64,000 nucleotides of DNA from Aquila chrysaetos chrysaetos (Eukaryota > Chordata > Aves > Accipitriformes > Accipitridae). A program made the translations under genes and the position numbers. Shown one piece after another: positions 46,691-59,215 of the stretch; the stretch's first letter is position 1; every line of letters begins with the position of its first letter. Below the pieces are notes generated by a model that saw nothing but the letters and a program-made list of their open reading frames with translations, did not search any database and was not told the DNA's origin. The stretch is taken from the NCBI RefSeq assembly GCF_900496995.4, contig NC_044019.1, positions 1,426,001-1,490,000 on the forward strand. Reading direction: 5' to 3'.

Positions 46691-49600
46691 CTAAGCCAAC
46701 TCCAGCTGCCCATTCTTCAGAGCGCGGTTCGTGGTCCTGTTGAAAGTGTCAACCTCTGGCACAAATTTCTCGGCAGGGACCACGAGCTTTCTCCGGCTGT
46801 CCATGCACTTGTTGTCCAGCACCAGGGAACTGGCTTTGTAGCCAGTGTCTGTCTGAATGCGGTGAAGTTGTCTGTAAAGAGCATCCAAGGCATCCCTGGG
46901 AACAAGCAGAAGTGAGAGGAGTTGGGTTCAAGCACTGCATTCACTTCCCAAGCTGGACAGGAAACAGCCCGCTTTCCACTTTCTGGCAGCAGAAATATCT
47001 GTGCAGCATTCTCCTTTGTACAAGGAACGAATGCATCAGGTATCTCTCAGTGCACAGCAGCAGCAGCGTCATTTGGGTCTGTGAACAGCAAGCCCTCGTG
47101 CTGCTCCTGGCGTGCAGCGCAAAGGTGTGCACCCTGGCAACCCACGCCAGCCCAGAGCAGCACTTCTATTTCTTCCTTTTCTTTTCACCCATTTTCTTTT
47201 TTCTCTTTTAGAACTGTCTGTGCCCGGTTGAAGTCACAGTCAAGCAAGGACCATGGTAACCTCATTCACCCTCCCACCACGCAGACCTCTGGTGCCTTGC
47301 CTGCACCCTGCTGCCCACCTGTCCAGCTCCCCACCAAGCCCCAAAACTATTTCCACTCCTGAACAGACACGAGCTCCAAAATGCAGCTTCTGGAAGTGTG
47401 CCAGGTCCAGGGCTGTACAGAGCCATGTCCCTCACATGGGCAATGCTGAGCCACTGCTCTGCACCAGAGAGCAGGAGACTTACTGTGACTCTGCTAGCTT
47501 CTGTTTGAGCGCACGGATCGTTCCCTCCAGCTGGTGAACCTCATCTGTTAGCCCGTATTGGACCTGCGAGGCAGGCAGGGAGAAGGTGACAGCAGTTAAC
47601 AGGGCTGAAGCGTTCTATAAAGGCTGCGGTTCTCTCATTCCCCTTCTAGCCCAACTATGACATTTATTTCCTTGCTTTGCTAGGTGACTGCAGGATCCAC
47701 TGCTCAGCCCCTCTGTAGTTTTCTCCAAAATGCATCCACGTTTTCCAGACCCACAGCAGCCCCCATACCAGACAGTTCCCCCCAGTCCCTCCTGGCAGGG
47801 AGCGTGCCGGGCAAGGCTGGTACCTGATCCCTACAGAGCTCCATATTGGGCCGATACGTGCGGGTCTCCAGGCGGGTGTGTGCCACTTTCAGATCTTGCG
47901 TTTTCCTCCGAAGATCTTCCTCCAAGCGTCGGATGTCCTCCTCCATCTCAGCAATTTCCTCCAAGGACTAAGGATAAAGAGATGTATCATGAGGGACAGG
48001 CAGGGATACAGACCAGAAAACAGCCCCCATGCATCCTCAGCTTTTACTGCGCTGGGAATGGATTTTAAACAAGGGCTGGTGGGCTTCTGAGTACTGAACC
48101 CCTCTGCCATAGATCGGGCTTTTCACACGGTCCAGGCATGGTGCTGCTGGTGTTTTATGGCCACAGCAGCTGAGACCAGGGGTGAAATGAAAAGGCCAAA
48201 ACCCGGCACTGCTGCTGAGAAATGGCAGAGCAGCAGCTGTGCTAGCAGAAAGAGATAGGATGTTGCAGGGATCATACATGTGCCACTTAACAGCTCTCAT
48301 GTGGTAACCATGCTCAGGCCAAGTAGCCTTCCACATAACAAAGAGCCTTTTGGATTCAATTCCCACCCAAGGTTGTGGTCAATAACCAAAGAAGCAACAT
48401 TTACATTCTGCTCCTGCCATTTCAGTTCGTCATAGGCTCTTTCCAGGTCTCTAATCCTCTTGCGCAAGGCAAACTCTGTAGCTACACGCTGAGCCTCCAG
48501 CTCGTTGTTTGTCTGAAGAGAGAACAGGCTCCAGTCACACACTTCTGGAAGGTGTCTCCCTCCCAGCTGCTGCCTGTGAGGTTGGGACAAGCCTATGAGC
48601 AAAACCAGCTGGATTCTGGCAGCTGTGATGGACAGGTATGTGTCTTCCAGGTTGCTGAGACTGCTGCAAGCTCTGCAGCATAATCCAGCTCCTCCTTTAA
48701 ACCAGGAGGGCAGCTGCTCTCAGAGAGGCCTGTGGGCCAATGCCATCTTTTCAAAGACTCCCTTCCCCTGGCTGCAGCACGTGCCAGCCCATGCTCCCAC
48801 ACTGAATCCAGAACTTCTGCACGACCGATTCAGAGCCAAGGGACTAATTTACCTGTGCGATGGCAAGCACTGTTGCTTCTCGGAGCTCAGTTGAAGCTTT
48901 CATTTCTGCCTCAGCACGCTCCTTGTTGCATTGGCTATTCTGTTCCCACTCATCAAGTGCAGTTGATCTGCAAACAAATCAGCAGTTATGAAAATAAGTT
49001 GAATGTTTGCAAGACAGTTCAAAAGGAACCACCTGCTGCAGGCCAAGAAGGCTTTGTGGAGTACAAAATGATTCAGGATTTCTGGAGGTCACATCCTGTC
49101 TGATCTCCTCACTGCACCAGCTGGAGATTGCTACCCCATGGCTCCTGCACTGAGCCCAACATCTGCTCAAACTGGGGACACAGCCAAACCATGCTATGAA
49201 ATGCCAAGCAAGTGAAAATGTGCAGCAGCTCCCCCATAAGCTGTGCCAAAGGCCGATACCACGCTGCTTACTGTCACCTTTAGCCAAGCACAAGGGAGGC
49301 TAGCTTCTCTGTTTTTGTGGTGACAATTCAGATAACTCCCAAAAGCCTGTGGCTTCACAACTCAAGAGCCACGATAAATCCCAGAAGCCAACTTCTGTTC
49401 TGAGCTCTCTCCAAAACTGCACCCATCGAGCCAGGGTATAGCATGGAAGGAAAAAGCATCCCAGGGCTCTTTCAAGCACCAGCACAGATTTGGCCACACA
49501 AGGGCAGGCTTTTTCCTTACCCATCTGGGACTCGTGTTGGGTTGACCTTGAAGGAGATGTTGGGAGAGTTTACATTGAGGGATAAGCACACGCGATCTAT

Positions 49601-51665
49601 TTCCAATGCTTCCATCTTGCACCGGTGGTCACAGCTCAGCTGCTGGTGAGCTTCCTGTAAGAGGCTGCAGAAAGCAGGGTTGGAGTCAGTGGCAAGCACG
49701 CAGAGGGGAGAGGCAGCTCACCACTTCCAAAGCTTTCATCACCACCTCAGTCATCTTTTTAAAATGAGTGATGAGCTCCTGCCCTCCCAGTGAACTGGGC
49801 CCAAGTTGATAAAGCAGCACACCTGCTTTACTGCCTGCCTGGCTCCCCCGTGCCCTGCTCTGGCATCACACCGGTGAACTGAGCTGCCTGCCCTCCTGCA
49901 GCGGGGTAGTGATCCACAAGGGATTAGGGCCTGGGAGCTTTAACCACTCCCGGTCACTCATTCATGAACCAAGGCAGGTGGCACAAGGTATCTGCCCAGG
50001 CCAAAATTTTCCACGGATGCTTATGAAGTCTCCCTTGACATGCTCTCCCCTACAAACCCCCAAGCCCATAGACCTTGACAACAATCATCAGCGTGGCATT
50101 AGAAGCACATTAAACTGCTGGGGCCAAGCAAGGAGGGCACAGTCCAGTCAAAAGCTGTGTCATTCGCCTCACCAGAGCTGTTCGAAGGCTTCGTTCACTC
50201 TCTGCTGCAGCTGTCTCTTGGCTTTGTCTATCACCTTCACCTCCTTGTGCAGCTCCTCCTCCACAGGGTCCCTCACCACATCAATGGCGCGGCGGCTCTC
50301 ACGGAGCGTCAGGCACTCGATGGACACATCCAAGGGCAAGTTCTTTGCCTGGAGGGCACGTTCTGCTGCTTCCTTCACCTGGAAGAAGCAGGCAGCTGAG
50401 TGTGTGTGGGGTCTCCTTCAGGGATGGGAGGAAGAAAGGAAGGGGAAACCACGGATACCCTTCTCAAGAGGGCCTCACACTGCCTGTCTTTGCAGTTCTG
50501 AAACCTTTTAGCAAGTCTGGAATGAAAATTGCGAGAGCCAAACGCATTAGTCCTCTACATCTGCTATTTGCATTGGGAATCACACCTTGTTGGGGGCTAA
50601 CGACTCCAGGAGCAGCAGCCTCTGGGTTTAGAACTAAAAGAATCAGAGAGATGTCCCACTGCTATTCTCTATTTAAAATCAAACATTTTTGATGGTGTTA
50701 ACATATTTCTCGTTATCCTTCAGAGCTTTAAAAAACCAACCAACCAAAACAAAACAAAACGTACCCAAACACGAGCGTGCAACACACAGCTCCATAAAAT
50801 GGCTTGGCTCAGCCAAGAACACAGTGGTTTGCTTTCCAGGAAGTCATTTCATCAGGTATGATCTCAGTGTACCTGTGATAAGCCCCCCTTGAACTCCATA
50901 TGGGCTCGCCCATTTCAGAAGACAAGCCTCAATTATTTAACATCCCATGTTGAGAGCGTAAGTTGATTTCCAGCCATCTGTCTTCCCAACATACTTTGGC
51001 TAAGGCATCGATTTCCGCATCTATGTCTGCAAGGCATTTGTCCAGGGTCTCTTTCCATCTGTTCACGCTGCTGATACGTTCAGCCAGGCGGGTTTGGTTG
51101 TCGTGCTCATCCCATTTCGTCTGGAATTAGAGGAGAAACGCCATTACTTTTTTTTAAATTGCAATTGTGAATCTTGCTGAAGCCTTTCCCTGTTTTCAGG
51201 ATTGACTGACCCCTCAGAGGAGTACATCACGTTGCCATTTCGTCTAATAGTCACCTACACAAATGGAGAGCACAGAAAACAATTCAGGTTGCAACAGACA
51301 CAAGAATCACACCCAGGGATTTCATGACAGTACGCATGCATCATCGCACATGGGTTTAGAGGAAGTAAATGTACATACTTAGCAGGTTCTGTAGAGGTAA
51401 AGCCTTTTCCTATTCCCTTGTGCGTGCAGCCAGATCTAGACACTCTCCCATACTCCTCAGCCCGCTATTCTGACAAACCCAGGAGCAGCCAAGCTGCCAG
51501 AAGGCCCACCTGGTTGTTGGTTTCGTTGCGGAGAGCTCGGGCTTCCTGCCGGACTTGGTGGGAAGCAGAACGCTGGCGTTCAGCGTCAGCTGAGATGAGA
51601 TGGGAGTTGGTGTGCCAGTCCGGCAAGGTGAACCGCTGTCCTGGCTTTACACTCAGTGCAGTCAT
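46691..51665 (-). CDS. TEKT2: tektin-2
   Basis: A coiled-coil filament protein inside the A-tubule of ciliary and sperm-flagellar doublet microtubules, needed for inner dynein arm function and motility. Nine coding exons (minus strand) are 51665-51510, 51120-50995, 50378-50173, 49664-49521, 48967-48853, 48512-48405, 47967-47824, 47563-47484 and 46895-46691. The total is 1284 nt with all phases matching, giving 427 residues against 430 in human. Seen: N-terminal VKPGQRFTLPDWHTNS, long heptad-like helical segments throughout, the loop QAKNLPLDVSIECLTLRESR, and the tektin nonapeptide as RPNMELCRD (residues 324-332). The C-terminus ends QLELA. The ATG 16 nt after an acceptor (exon starting at 51681) matches the mammalian start. 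An in-frame ATG upstream of it would read through intron sequence. At least one non-coding 5' exon lies further upstream. Confidence 0.97.
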
Positions 51666-51681
51666 CTCGCTAAACAGGTGA
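51666..51681 (-). other. TEKT2: TEKT2 5' UTR part of the first coding exon
   Basis: The minus-strand acceptor CCTTTTAG ends at 51682, leaving 16 nt of leader before the start codon. A non-coding first exon must therefore exist upstream, presumably in the CpG island at 52.2-52.9 kb. Its donor cannot be chosen with confidence: GTGAGC near 52467 and GTGAGT near 52452 are both possible. Confidence 0.6.
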
Positions 51682-52149
51682 CTAAAAGGGAGCGGAAGAT
51701 TTTTGTGTTTATTCATGGAAATACACTAGAAACGGAGATGCATCCACAAACCGGAAAGCTCTTCGAGACAAAAGCAGCAGCAAGCTCTAGCCTGGCATCT
51801 CACCTAACGCAAGCACACGTGTTGGCGCAGCCAGGGAAGGGCAGGCGATCACAGCCCCCCTCTGCCCCTGGGCCAGGAGGAAAACCCTGCCCGCCTGTCT
51901 CTCCCCGGAGAACGGTGCTGTTTGCAGAGAGACAAGGAGCCGCTCACAGCACCGTCTCCCACGTGGTATTTATTGAGCTTGGACAAAACAGCTGATTACA
52001 TTACTGATTCTGCTTTTGTTACAGCTGCACAGGCTCAGCCCAGGGCTGCCGTCCCAGGGGACTTGAAGGCTTTGCTGGAACAGTATAGTTTGCAGCCATC
52101 TTCCTTGCTACCCAGGCACATCCCCGCAAAACCGTCAGGAATCGCCGAG

Positions 52150-52880
52150 ACGGCTCAACAGGACCAGAGCAGCTCCTGAGCAGACCGCGGCTCCCCAAAA
52201 CCCCCCAGTCAGGCGGAGTTCTGGGGCAGACAGACCAGGTACCCCCCACGCCAGCCCCCCAGTCCTCTCGGGCGCAGGCAGTCGGGGACCGAGCTCCTTG
52301 AGCGCGGCCGCCTGCGCCAAAGGCCGCTGGGGAAGAGAAGCCAGGGAACTCCTCGAGGGAAGGCAGGCCCGCAGGCCGGACTTGGGGCTGCAGAGCCACG
52401 GAGAACGCCCGACCCCCCGGTGGAAAGGGAACGGGGGACACGCTCGCACTCACAGGGAAAGGGGCTCACCCCCCCGGCTCGGAGGGGCCCTCACCCCTGG
52501 CCGGGCGCAGGCAGCCCCGAGCGGGGTGTCCCAGCTCCTCCGGGCCGGGGCCCTGCTGCTCCCTCGGGGCACAGACCCTCCCCGACCGGGTCCCGGTCCC
52601 GGTCCCCGTCCCGGTCCCGTTCCCCTCACCGCCTCGGGGCCGTTCCCACCGCCGGGCCGGTTGCCAGGCACGCGCGGGCCCGTTGCGAGGCGGCGGGGGG
52701 GGGGGGGGGGGGCCCCCCCCCCCCCCCCCCCCCCCCCCGGACACCCCCACGGGTGGGTGACCGAGCCGGCGGGGCCGCAGCGGGGCGGCTTGTCTCCTTA
52801 TCGCAGTTCGGAGGGGAGGGGAGAGCGCAGGCTGGCGCAGAGCGACAGCAAAGGCGGTTGGTGTTGGTGGCATTACTAAA
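52150..52880 (-). promoter_or_regulatory. TEKT2: CpG island, likely TEKT2 promoter
   Basis: CpG- and GC-box-rich DNA sits about 0.5-1.2 kb upstream of the TEKT2 start codon, between TEKT2 and the putative AGO3 3' end. It contains CCCGGTCCCGGTCC iterations (about 52585-52620) and a G18-C26 homopolymer pair. No coding exon is recognised, and long open frames here are GC artefacts. Confidence 0.6.
52695..52738. repeat. G18 run directly followed by C26 run
   Basis: Eighteen G (52695-52712) are followed immediately by twenty-six C (52713-52738). The junction is self-complementary and would form an 18-bp G:C stem with no loop. Such a structure is very hard to sequence, so length and even existence are uncertain. 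Confidence 0.9.
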
Positions 52881-53128
52881 AATCTAAAAAAAAAAAAAAA
52901 AAAAAGGAATAAAGCCAAGCGGGCAGAGCGAAGGGAAAAGGCCAAAAGTGAAATTGTTCCCTAGCAAAGGCACGGGAGCCCTCCCTGACTGGTACCTCCC
53001 TCCCCAGGTGCCACCACGGCTCAGATCAATGCCTCTGTCTCCATCCACTCCTGCAGACGTGGCTTTGTGACTAAGTTAAAATAATGCAAGCATTAAAAAA
53101 AAAAGTATCACATATGCATTTCAAAAAA

Positions 53129-53134
53129 ATTTAT
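53129..53134 (-). terminator. AGO3: candidate distal poly(A) signal of AGO3
   Basis: AATAAA on the minus strand at the lower edge of the long AT-rich block, followed (towards lower coordinates) by a TGTGATAC/T-rich stretch and then the CpG-rich TEKT2 promoter. This is the last good signal before the neighbouring gene. Confidence 0.45.
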
Positions 53135-56100
53135 TTTTCAAATGAATACGGTTCGTTTACAATACATCCAGCTTGATGGTATCTAAAGCCAGTAGAGATC
53201 TGATGACTGTTGTGTGTACTATACACAGTCGTACAGAGGTTACAGATGCCTACGAGAGGGAAGGAACAGTGAAAGAAGTTGACATTTTACTGTGCTGGAA
53301 AGAAAGCAACTCTTGCAACAGGTAGAAAATTTTGGCAAGAACAATTTGTCTGGAAAGGGAGAACGGGCAGAGACACCGCTTCTGCTTAGCAAGTACATCT
53401 CAAAACACACCGACACATGGTTTCCCTCCCACCCCACATGGTTGCAGCCCACATCCGCAATACAAATAGGCACACATGGTCAAGATGGTTAAGTAAAAAT
53501 AAAGGCTTTTACCAGTTTGTTTGCCATCCATCTACAATCTATTTGTGCAACGTCTCAAGTCACAGCTCTACTTTATTCTTGAAACAATTCCCTTTTGCTT
53601 TGAAAACCCCCAGTACCTTCACGGTGGGAACACATTCAAGTTCCTGCTCAAGCAATGGTAACACCAAAATGAGAGGGGAGCAGTTACCAGCATAAGAGAA
53701 AGAGCAAGACATACACATGGAAGGGAATCTCAATCCACCGGACTGGTTTATTAGAATTTTATTCTGAAAAGAAATCCCAAACAGCACAATTTTTTTTTTT
53801 TTAAATTTAAACATACGGTATTAAATACGCAAAATTTATATGCACGACATTGCTTCCAGCGGTCTCCTAAACAAATACAGCTCGGATCACTAGCAATGTT
53901 TATGGCACATGCTATGCCACCTGAGCCACCTTCTCCTGAAGATACTTTAATATCCATATTGGCTCATAACCAAATGCTACCAATTACCGTAAAAGCTTTA
54001 AAGTAATAACCGGCTGATAGACAATGTTCTTATCTATGATCAGACACCTCCAGGCCACGTAAACAGCCTAGTTTTTCCCCACGACAAGCAACAACACTAT
54101 TTATCCACCAATAGGTGACCTGGGGAAGCTTAACTGCTTAGACCAAGGGAAGAAACAAGAACATAACAGACAGGAGGATCTGTACCCTGTGAGCCCAAAG
54201 TGCGTCACCTAACCTGTGAAACGCAGGATCTGTACACCAGTGTCGCTGGTCATGGCAGTAGGGGCTGGGCAACGAGCCTGTAAAAATCAACATTTGAGAT
54301 CAAAACCTCGTTCTGCCAACTCTATTGCTGTGCTGAGGTTAGCTTTTCAAAACTGCCTGCAAAACAGACACAAAATGCAACGTTCTAGAAGCAGGTTTTT
54401 CCTACAGGAAAATAACATTAAGTTGTCTCAAGGCTAGATTCAACACTGAAAAATGCAGAAATGAGAACATTTTGCTGAAGAACGGAAATCCAAGTCCAAA
54501 GAAAACTAAAAACTATAGCCACAGGAGGAAAGTGATGTACAAAACCGAGTACCCAAAAGAAGCCATTCTTCACTGCAAAGTTGCCAGAAGTCAGAAGACA
54601 AACTTCATCTCTAGCAGTCTTCCTCTCACTGAGTTTTTTTGGCATTCAATTTTCCTCACCAGTTAAAGAGCACTACTCAAGTTTCCACTTTGCTGGCACA
54701 CCATCAGGTTCAAAAACTTCAAAAGGTCCTTTAAATCTAGCATTGCTCCAGCGGGTATTACTTTGCTATTATGTCTGAGTGAATACTAACCGGCAAGACA
54801 TGGATTTTCTATCAAAGAAACTGGTTTTGAATATATTCAAGAGATTTGCAAGTGTAAGCATAATGAAAGTTTATTAGTAACTATTTTAATAGCTAATTTT
54901 TGCACACCTGTACTTGAGTGGGTTGTGGACCTGTGATTTATGGGCTAGCATAGCCCTAAACTCAACATATAGTCATATTTTTCTGTGTTGCTAGATACAG
55001 TAGGTATTAATTTTCCAACTGCCAATTGTGTTTGAAAGACCTATATAATTCTCTGCAATGAAAAAAACCCCTTTCATTTAAATAAACTTGCCCTCTGACA
55101 GTCTGTTTTACAACAAATGGATTACCTTAAAAGAAAGCAACAGGTAAACATCATGGGACTAATCCCAATGGCCTTCCTCGGGCAGAGCTGCGATGAGAAG
55201 TAAAGAGCACAGGCTCACGTCCGAGACGGACTCCAAACAGAACCGTATGAATTGCAGATGCAAACTTGCAAGAAGGTGCACAGGTTTGTATCAAGAAGTT
55301 AGCACTTCCACAACATGGTTCATCCTCAGAACAGCTAATAGCTAGCTCTTGTAAGGCGATGTGAATCATTATGAACATTTTCTAGATAGGGTGAAAAATG
55401 AGGCAGAATCGTTTACCCGAGGTCAGAGAGGGAACCCATTTCAGAGCCAGCGTTGATACCAGAGTTCCTGGCTGGATAACTCATCAATATCTCAAAACTG
55501 CATAAAATATAACCTATTTGAAAAGCTCTTCCATTTTGGTCTGAAAATCCGCCTTTTTAGCAGCTTTAAGCCCAAAGTAGCATCTAAGGACACAGGTGCC
55601 TACTTCTGCACAGCACACAGTCTACAACAGCCTTCCCTCTACTAGTACCTCGATACCAGAGGATGGGGGATCTTTTCTCCCCTCGTACCACTTTGCTAAC
55701 TCTTTCCATACCCAAGAGACCGTACGATTTTCTACGCAGACATCACTACCCTCAGCTGCTGGCAAACTGGTTCTTTAAGAATTATCTGTGATGTTTAATC
55801 CTCACCTCCACGTTCCCACTTAATCAGACCTCTGCACTGCTCCCTGACATTCACTGGACAACATTCTTCATGTCCTTACAGCCACCAAACGGGGGTGGGG
55901 GGAAGAAGCAGTGGAGTGTATGGAAAGCTGTAGGAGCACAGTAAAGAGTGAAGATATTACTGGACAGGCAACATTCAAATAAAGGCAGAATTAATGATTC
56001 TCATTAGATAGAGAAACATATCAAGGTTAAATTTTATTTTAAAAATTGCAAGTCTACCAGGAATTATGTTTATTTGATGACATTACTTTCCAGAAACCAC

Positions 56101-57342
56101 TTATTTTAAAAGCTTCTCCTCTCTGGGTAGTTCTAATTCACAAATAATTCAGGGCTCACTTCGATTAAGTAATTCAACGCAAAACCAACTCCATTCTGAC
56201 CAAGGACTTCAAGCTTTAAAAACAATTCAAGAAAAATACTAACCATCCTACCAATGCAAACGCAAGTTTTTCCACCTCTGTTCTTGATCAGAAAAAGGCA
56301 CATGCTTGCTCTCAGCGAGTTCAAGTCTGACACAAACCGTTCAGGACACCTAAGCCAATGTTTGACGTTCCCATCAATCTCCCTGAAGGGCTTGAGCTGA
56401 CCACAGCTTACCTGACATCCACCCAACTCCTACCCAGTCCTTTATTTCTACAGGCAGTTGCTTTCATCACCATCGCACTACCACCGCCCCCCACATCCAC
56501 AGCTGATTCACCTTCCACACGGCTACAGCATCCTCAACACGGCTAACTCTATATAGGCAGCGGAGGGAGAGTGATCCTGCGTAAGGGAACAGGGAGGTAG
56601 GTAAGAGCTGAGAAAGAGCAGAGCAACTGTAGTGCTACAGCAAAATAAACTCTACAACTGCCTGCTGCTGTTTTTCTTGGTAGCCAGGCACACTTCAGTG
56701 TGAACTGCGTGAAAACTGCAACCAGAAATCTATCAGAGCATCTATGTTTTATGGAGGGGTCAGATATTGCTCACAAAACCCCTTGGCTCCGTTGTTTCTA
56801 ATAGCACCGATCTACTGGAACTTTTATCTGTTTCGACCAAGTAAGGTAGCTTCAACGTTTAGATACAAAACACAGTTTGATTTAACTATACAGCTGTTAC
56901 AGGCACTGCCACCCACCTGCTTCTCAGCACAGTCCTTTTAGGAGGTGAACAGGCACTCTTAAAAAATACGGGAAAAAGCTTTTCCCCTCACGTGTTAGTT
57001 TTTGAAGTAGTCATGTGGGGTCTTTTTGGGTAAACTGTGGATGCAAATATACAGGTTCACAAGGCTCTAGCAGCATGAGTTTTTTTCAGTATATTCAGTT
57101 TTTTTCAATATGAAGACAAGTTTCCTCCTTGCATTTTTTAGAGCTTTCTGTTGGCTTAATAGCACAGTCACCACTACCACTTCTCCTCTTCATAAAACAT
57201 ATAGCTGAGTCAGTTCAGTTTTAGGATTAATCCCAGCACGATTTACTATGAGTAGCATGAATTACAGCAAATCCTCAGTCTCAAACTTTGCCAGGAAGGA
57301 GGATGAATTAAAACTATCCATGTGCACTAGGTTGTTGTTTTT

Positions 57343-57396
57343 TTTGGTATTGTTTGTTGTTTGGTTTTTTGTTTGTTTGTTTGTTTTGTTTTTTTA
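57343..57396 (+). repeat. T-rich (TTTG)n low-complexity tract
   Basis: Irregular TTTG/TTTTG units, including three perfect TTTG in series, end in a T run. On the sense strand of the putative AGO3 transcript this is a CAAA-rich tract. Confidence 0.85.
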
Positions 57397-59186
57397 ATTT
57401 GAAGTATTTTAATAGTGTCTACATCTTCAGCGGTTTGTTAGCTTGTATTTAAATTGGATACTTTAAAACATCATGCACCCTCCAATGAATGCAACAGAAA
57501 CATACAGAACATTTCTACTGTAATTAAACCCATGTGTGCTACAGTTCATCATCACCAAGGCAAGACTTCTAGGAAGAGATCTGTGCCCAACAGAAACCTG
57601 CATCGTCAGATGCAAGTCCATTTCATTTCTTTTGATAGAAAGAAGAGGCAGCAACTTCCTTCTAAATCTCAATTAGCTAAATGTAGATAGAAAATAAACT
57701 GGTTGATAGGCAAGGGAAGAGGTGGAGAGTATTGCTGCAAACAAGCTGATGGTGCAAGATTTTTGGCCCATTTTAGTCTAAAAGATAAAAACGCCTACTA
57801 CTAAAAGGGATAGAAGACACAGTTTTGGCTCAGAATTTAGACTGAAAAAATGCTTTCTAAATCCTAGCCTAACAACATTAAGAAATTTGGAATATAAAAT
57901 AATTTATCATCATTGCAAGCTTAAATACCAACAAAGTGGCATTGGGTGCTGTAATAAGACAAGAAAGTTGGTAACAAACTACAAGAAACATCAGTTCATT
58001 TCTCTAAGTTGAATCAGAAGAAATCTACACAGCAAAAAGGTACTTGATTCATAGTCTCTGTGGGTAGCATAAGCGGGAGTGCTATATTGCGCATTCATCT
58101 GACAGCATCCCTTTCAACAAAGAGGTGTGGGCAACTCCAAACAAGGGTCACTGCCCCACGCTGGGACTGTGTACCCTAAATATTTCGTTGATCGTGTCCA
58201 AATTAATAGATGTCAAAAAGCTCTGCTTATTCCTAGAAAAAGTCCGGACACGAACATATTACTGCAAAGATACCACTTGCAATTAAAGTGGGAGTTTTGC
58301 GCTTAAGCTCCTGATACTCAAAAATATCCTGACTGACATCAAGTTATTCTACATCTTAAATGCCCAATACAGTATGAACAGTAATAAAACGAACACAAAG
58401 TAATTTTATTTTTAAAGAAATAAGGTACCAATTAAAGTAGTCTGTCTATCAAGCTGTTTCATTCAGTCTCCTCTCAAACATGACTAGTTAAGCTGACTTT
58501 GGAGAAGAAAAACAGAACATTCAGAAACTTCTCCCACCTAAAAATAAGCGTCAAAAGCAACATACGGACCAGACACACAGACCTATGAGCTGCACACAGA
58601 TTACCAATAAATATATGGAAACACCACAATAAAGGACAAGGTTCGTCATAAAAGAAAAAAGTCTGATAACTGCTATTAAGACCATTACAAAAATGAAAGT
58701 TAAGTGTATTTTTTGCAGGCATGTGCAAGCACATTACAGTGTAATCAAAGCAGAACTTTGCTATTATTATTACTTTATGCAGCATTACAAGGTTACTGAG
58801 GTGCAGTGTTTAATAGTCTAGTCTACAGCTTTTCCTGACCGGAGGAATGCTCACCAAACTCACTATGGACCCACACCCTCTTCAACCATCTGAGTGGGGC
58901 AGCATCCCCCACCCCACCAAGCTGCTCTCCATCCAGAGTATCAAAACTCCCAGCTAGGAATTACAAGTCCCACTGATACATGCACATCACTCCTTTAAAC
59001 ACATAAGCCACGTGAGGTCTGCTCACAGCAGGACTGACCATCTCGTAAGTCTTCAGACAGCTTTCAGTTTGTCTACTTCATCTTTGGGAGCCTGCTACAT
59101 CTAAGAGACAACATCCTTCAATAGCTATGGATTCCCTTTCAGCACTAACTACATCGCCCCAAGAGTCCCATGCTGTCGCTTCTACA

Positions 59187-59215
59187 CCCCCCACCCCCCC
59201 CCCCCCCCCACCCCC
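59187..59215 (+). repeat. C-rich homopolymer tract
   Basis: Runs of C broken only by two single A bases, giving a G-rich tract on the minus strand (putative AGO3 UTR sense). It could form a G-quadruplex in RNA, and its length is probably unreliable in the assembly. Confidence 0.85.

Noticed and set aside
52298-52945. Open frames with poly-Pro or poly-Gly around the G/C homopolymer
   Set aside because: Created by the homopolymer pair and GC-rich promoter sequence; no homology recognised.
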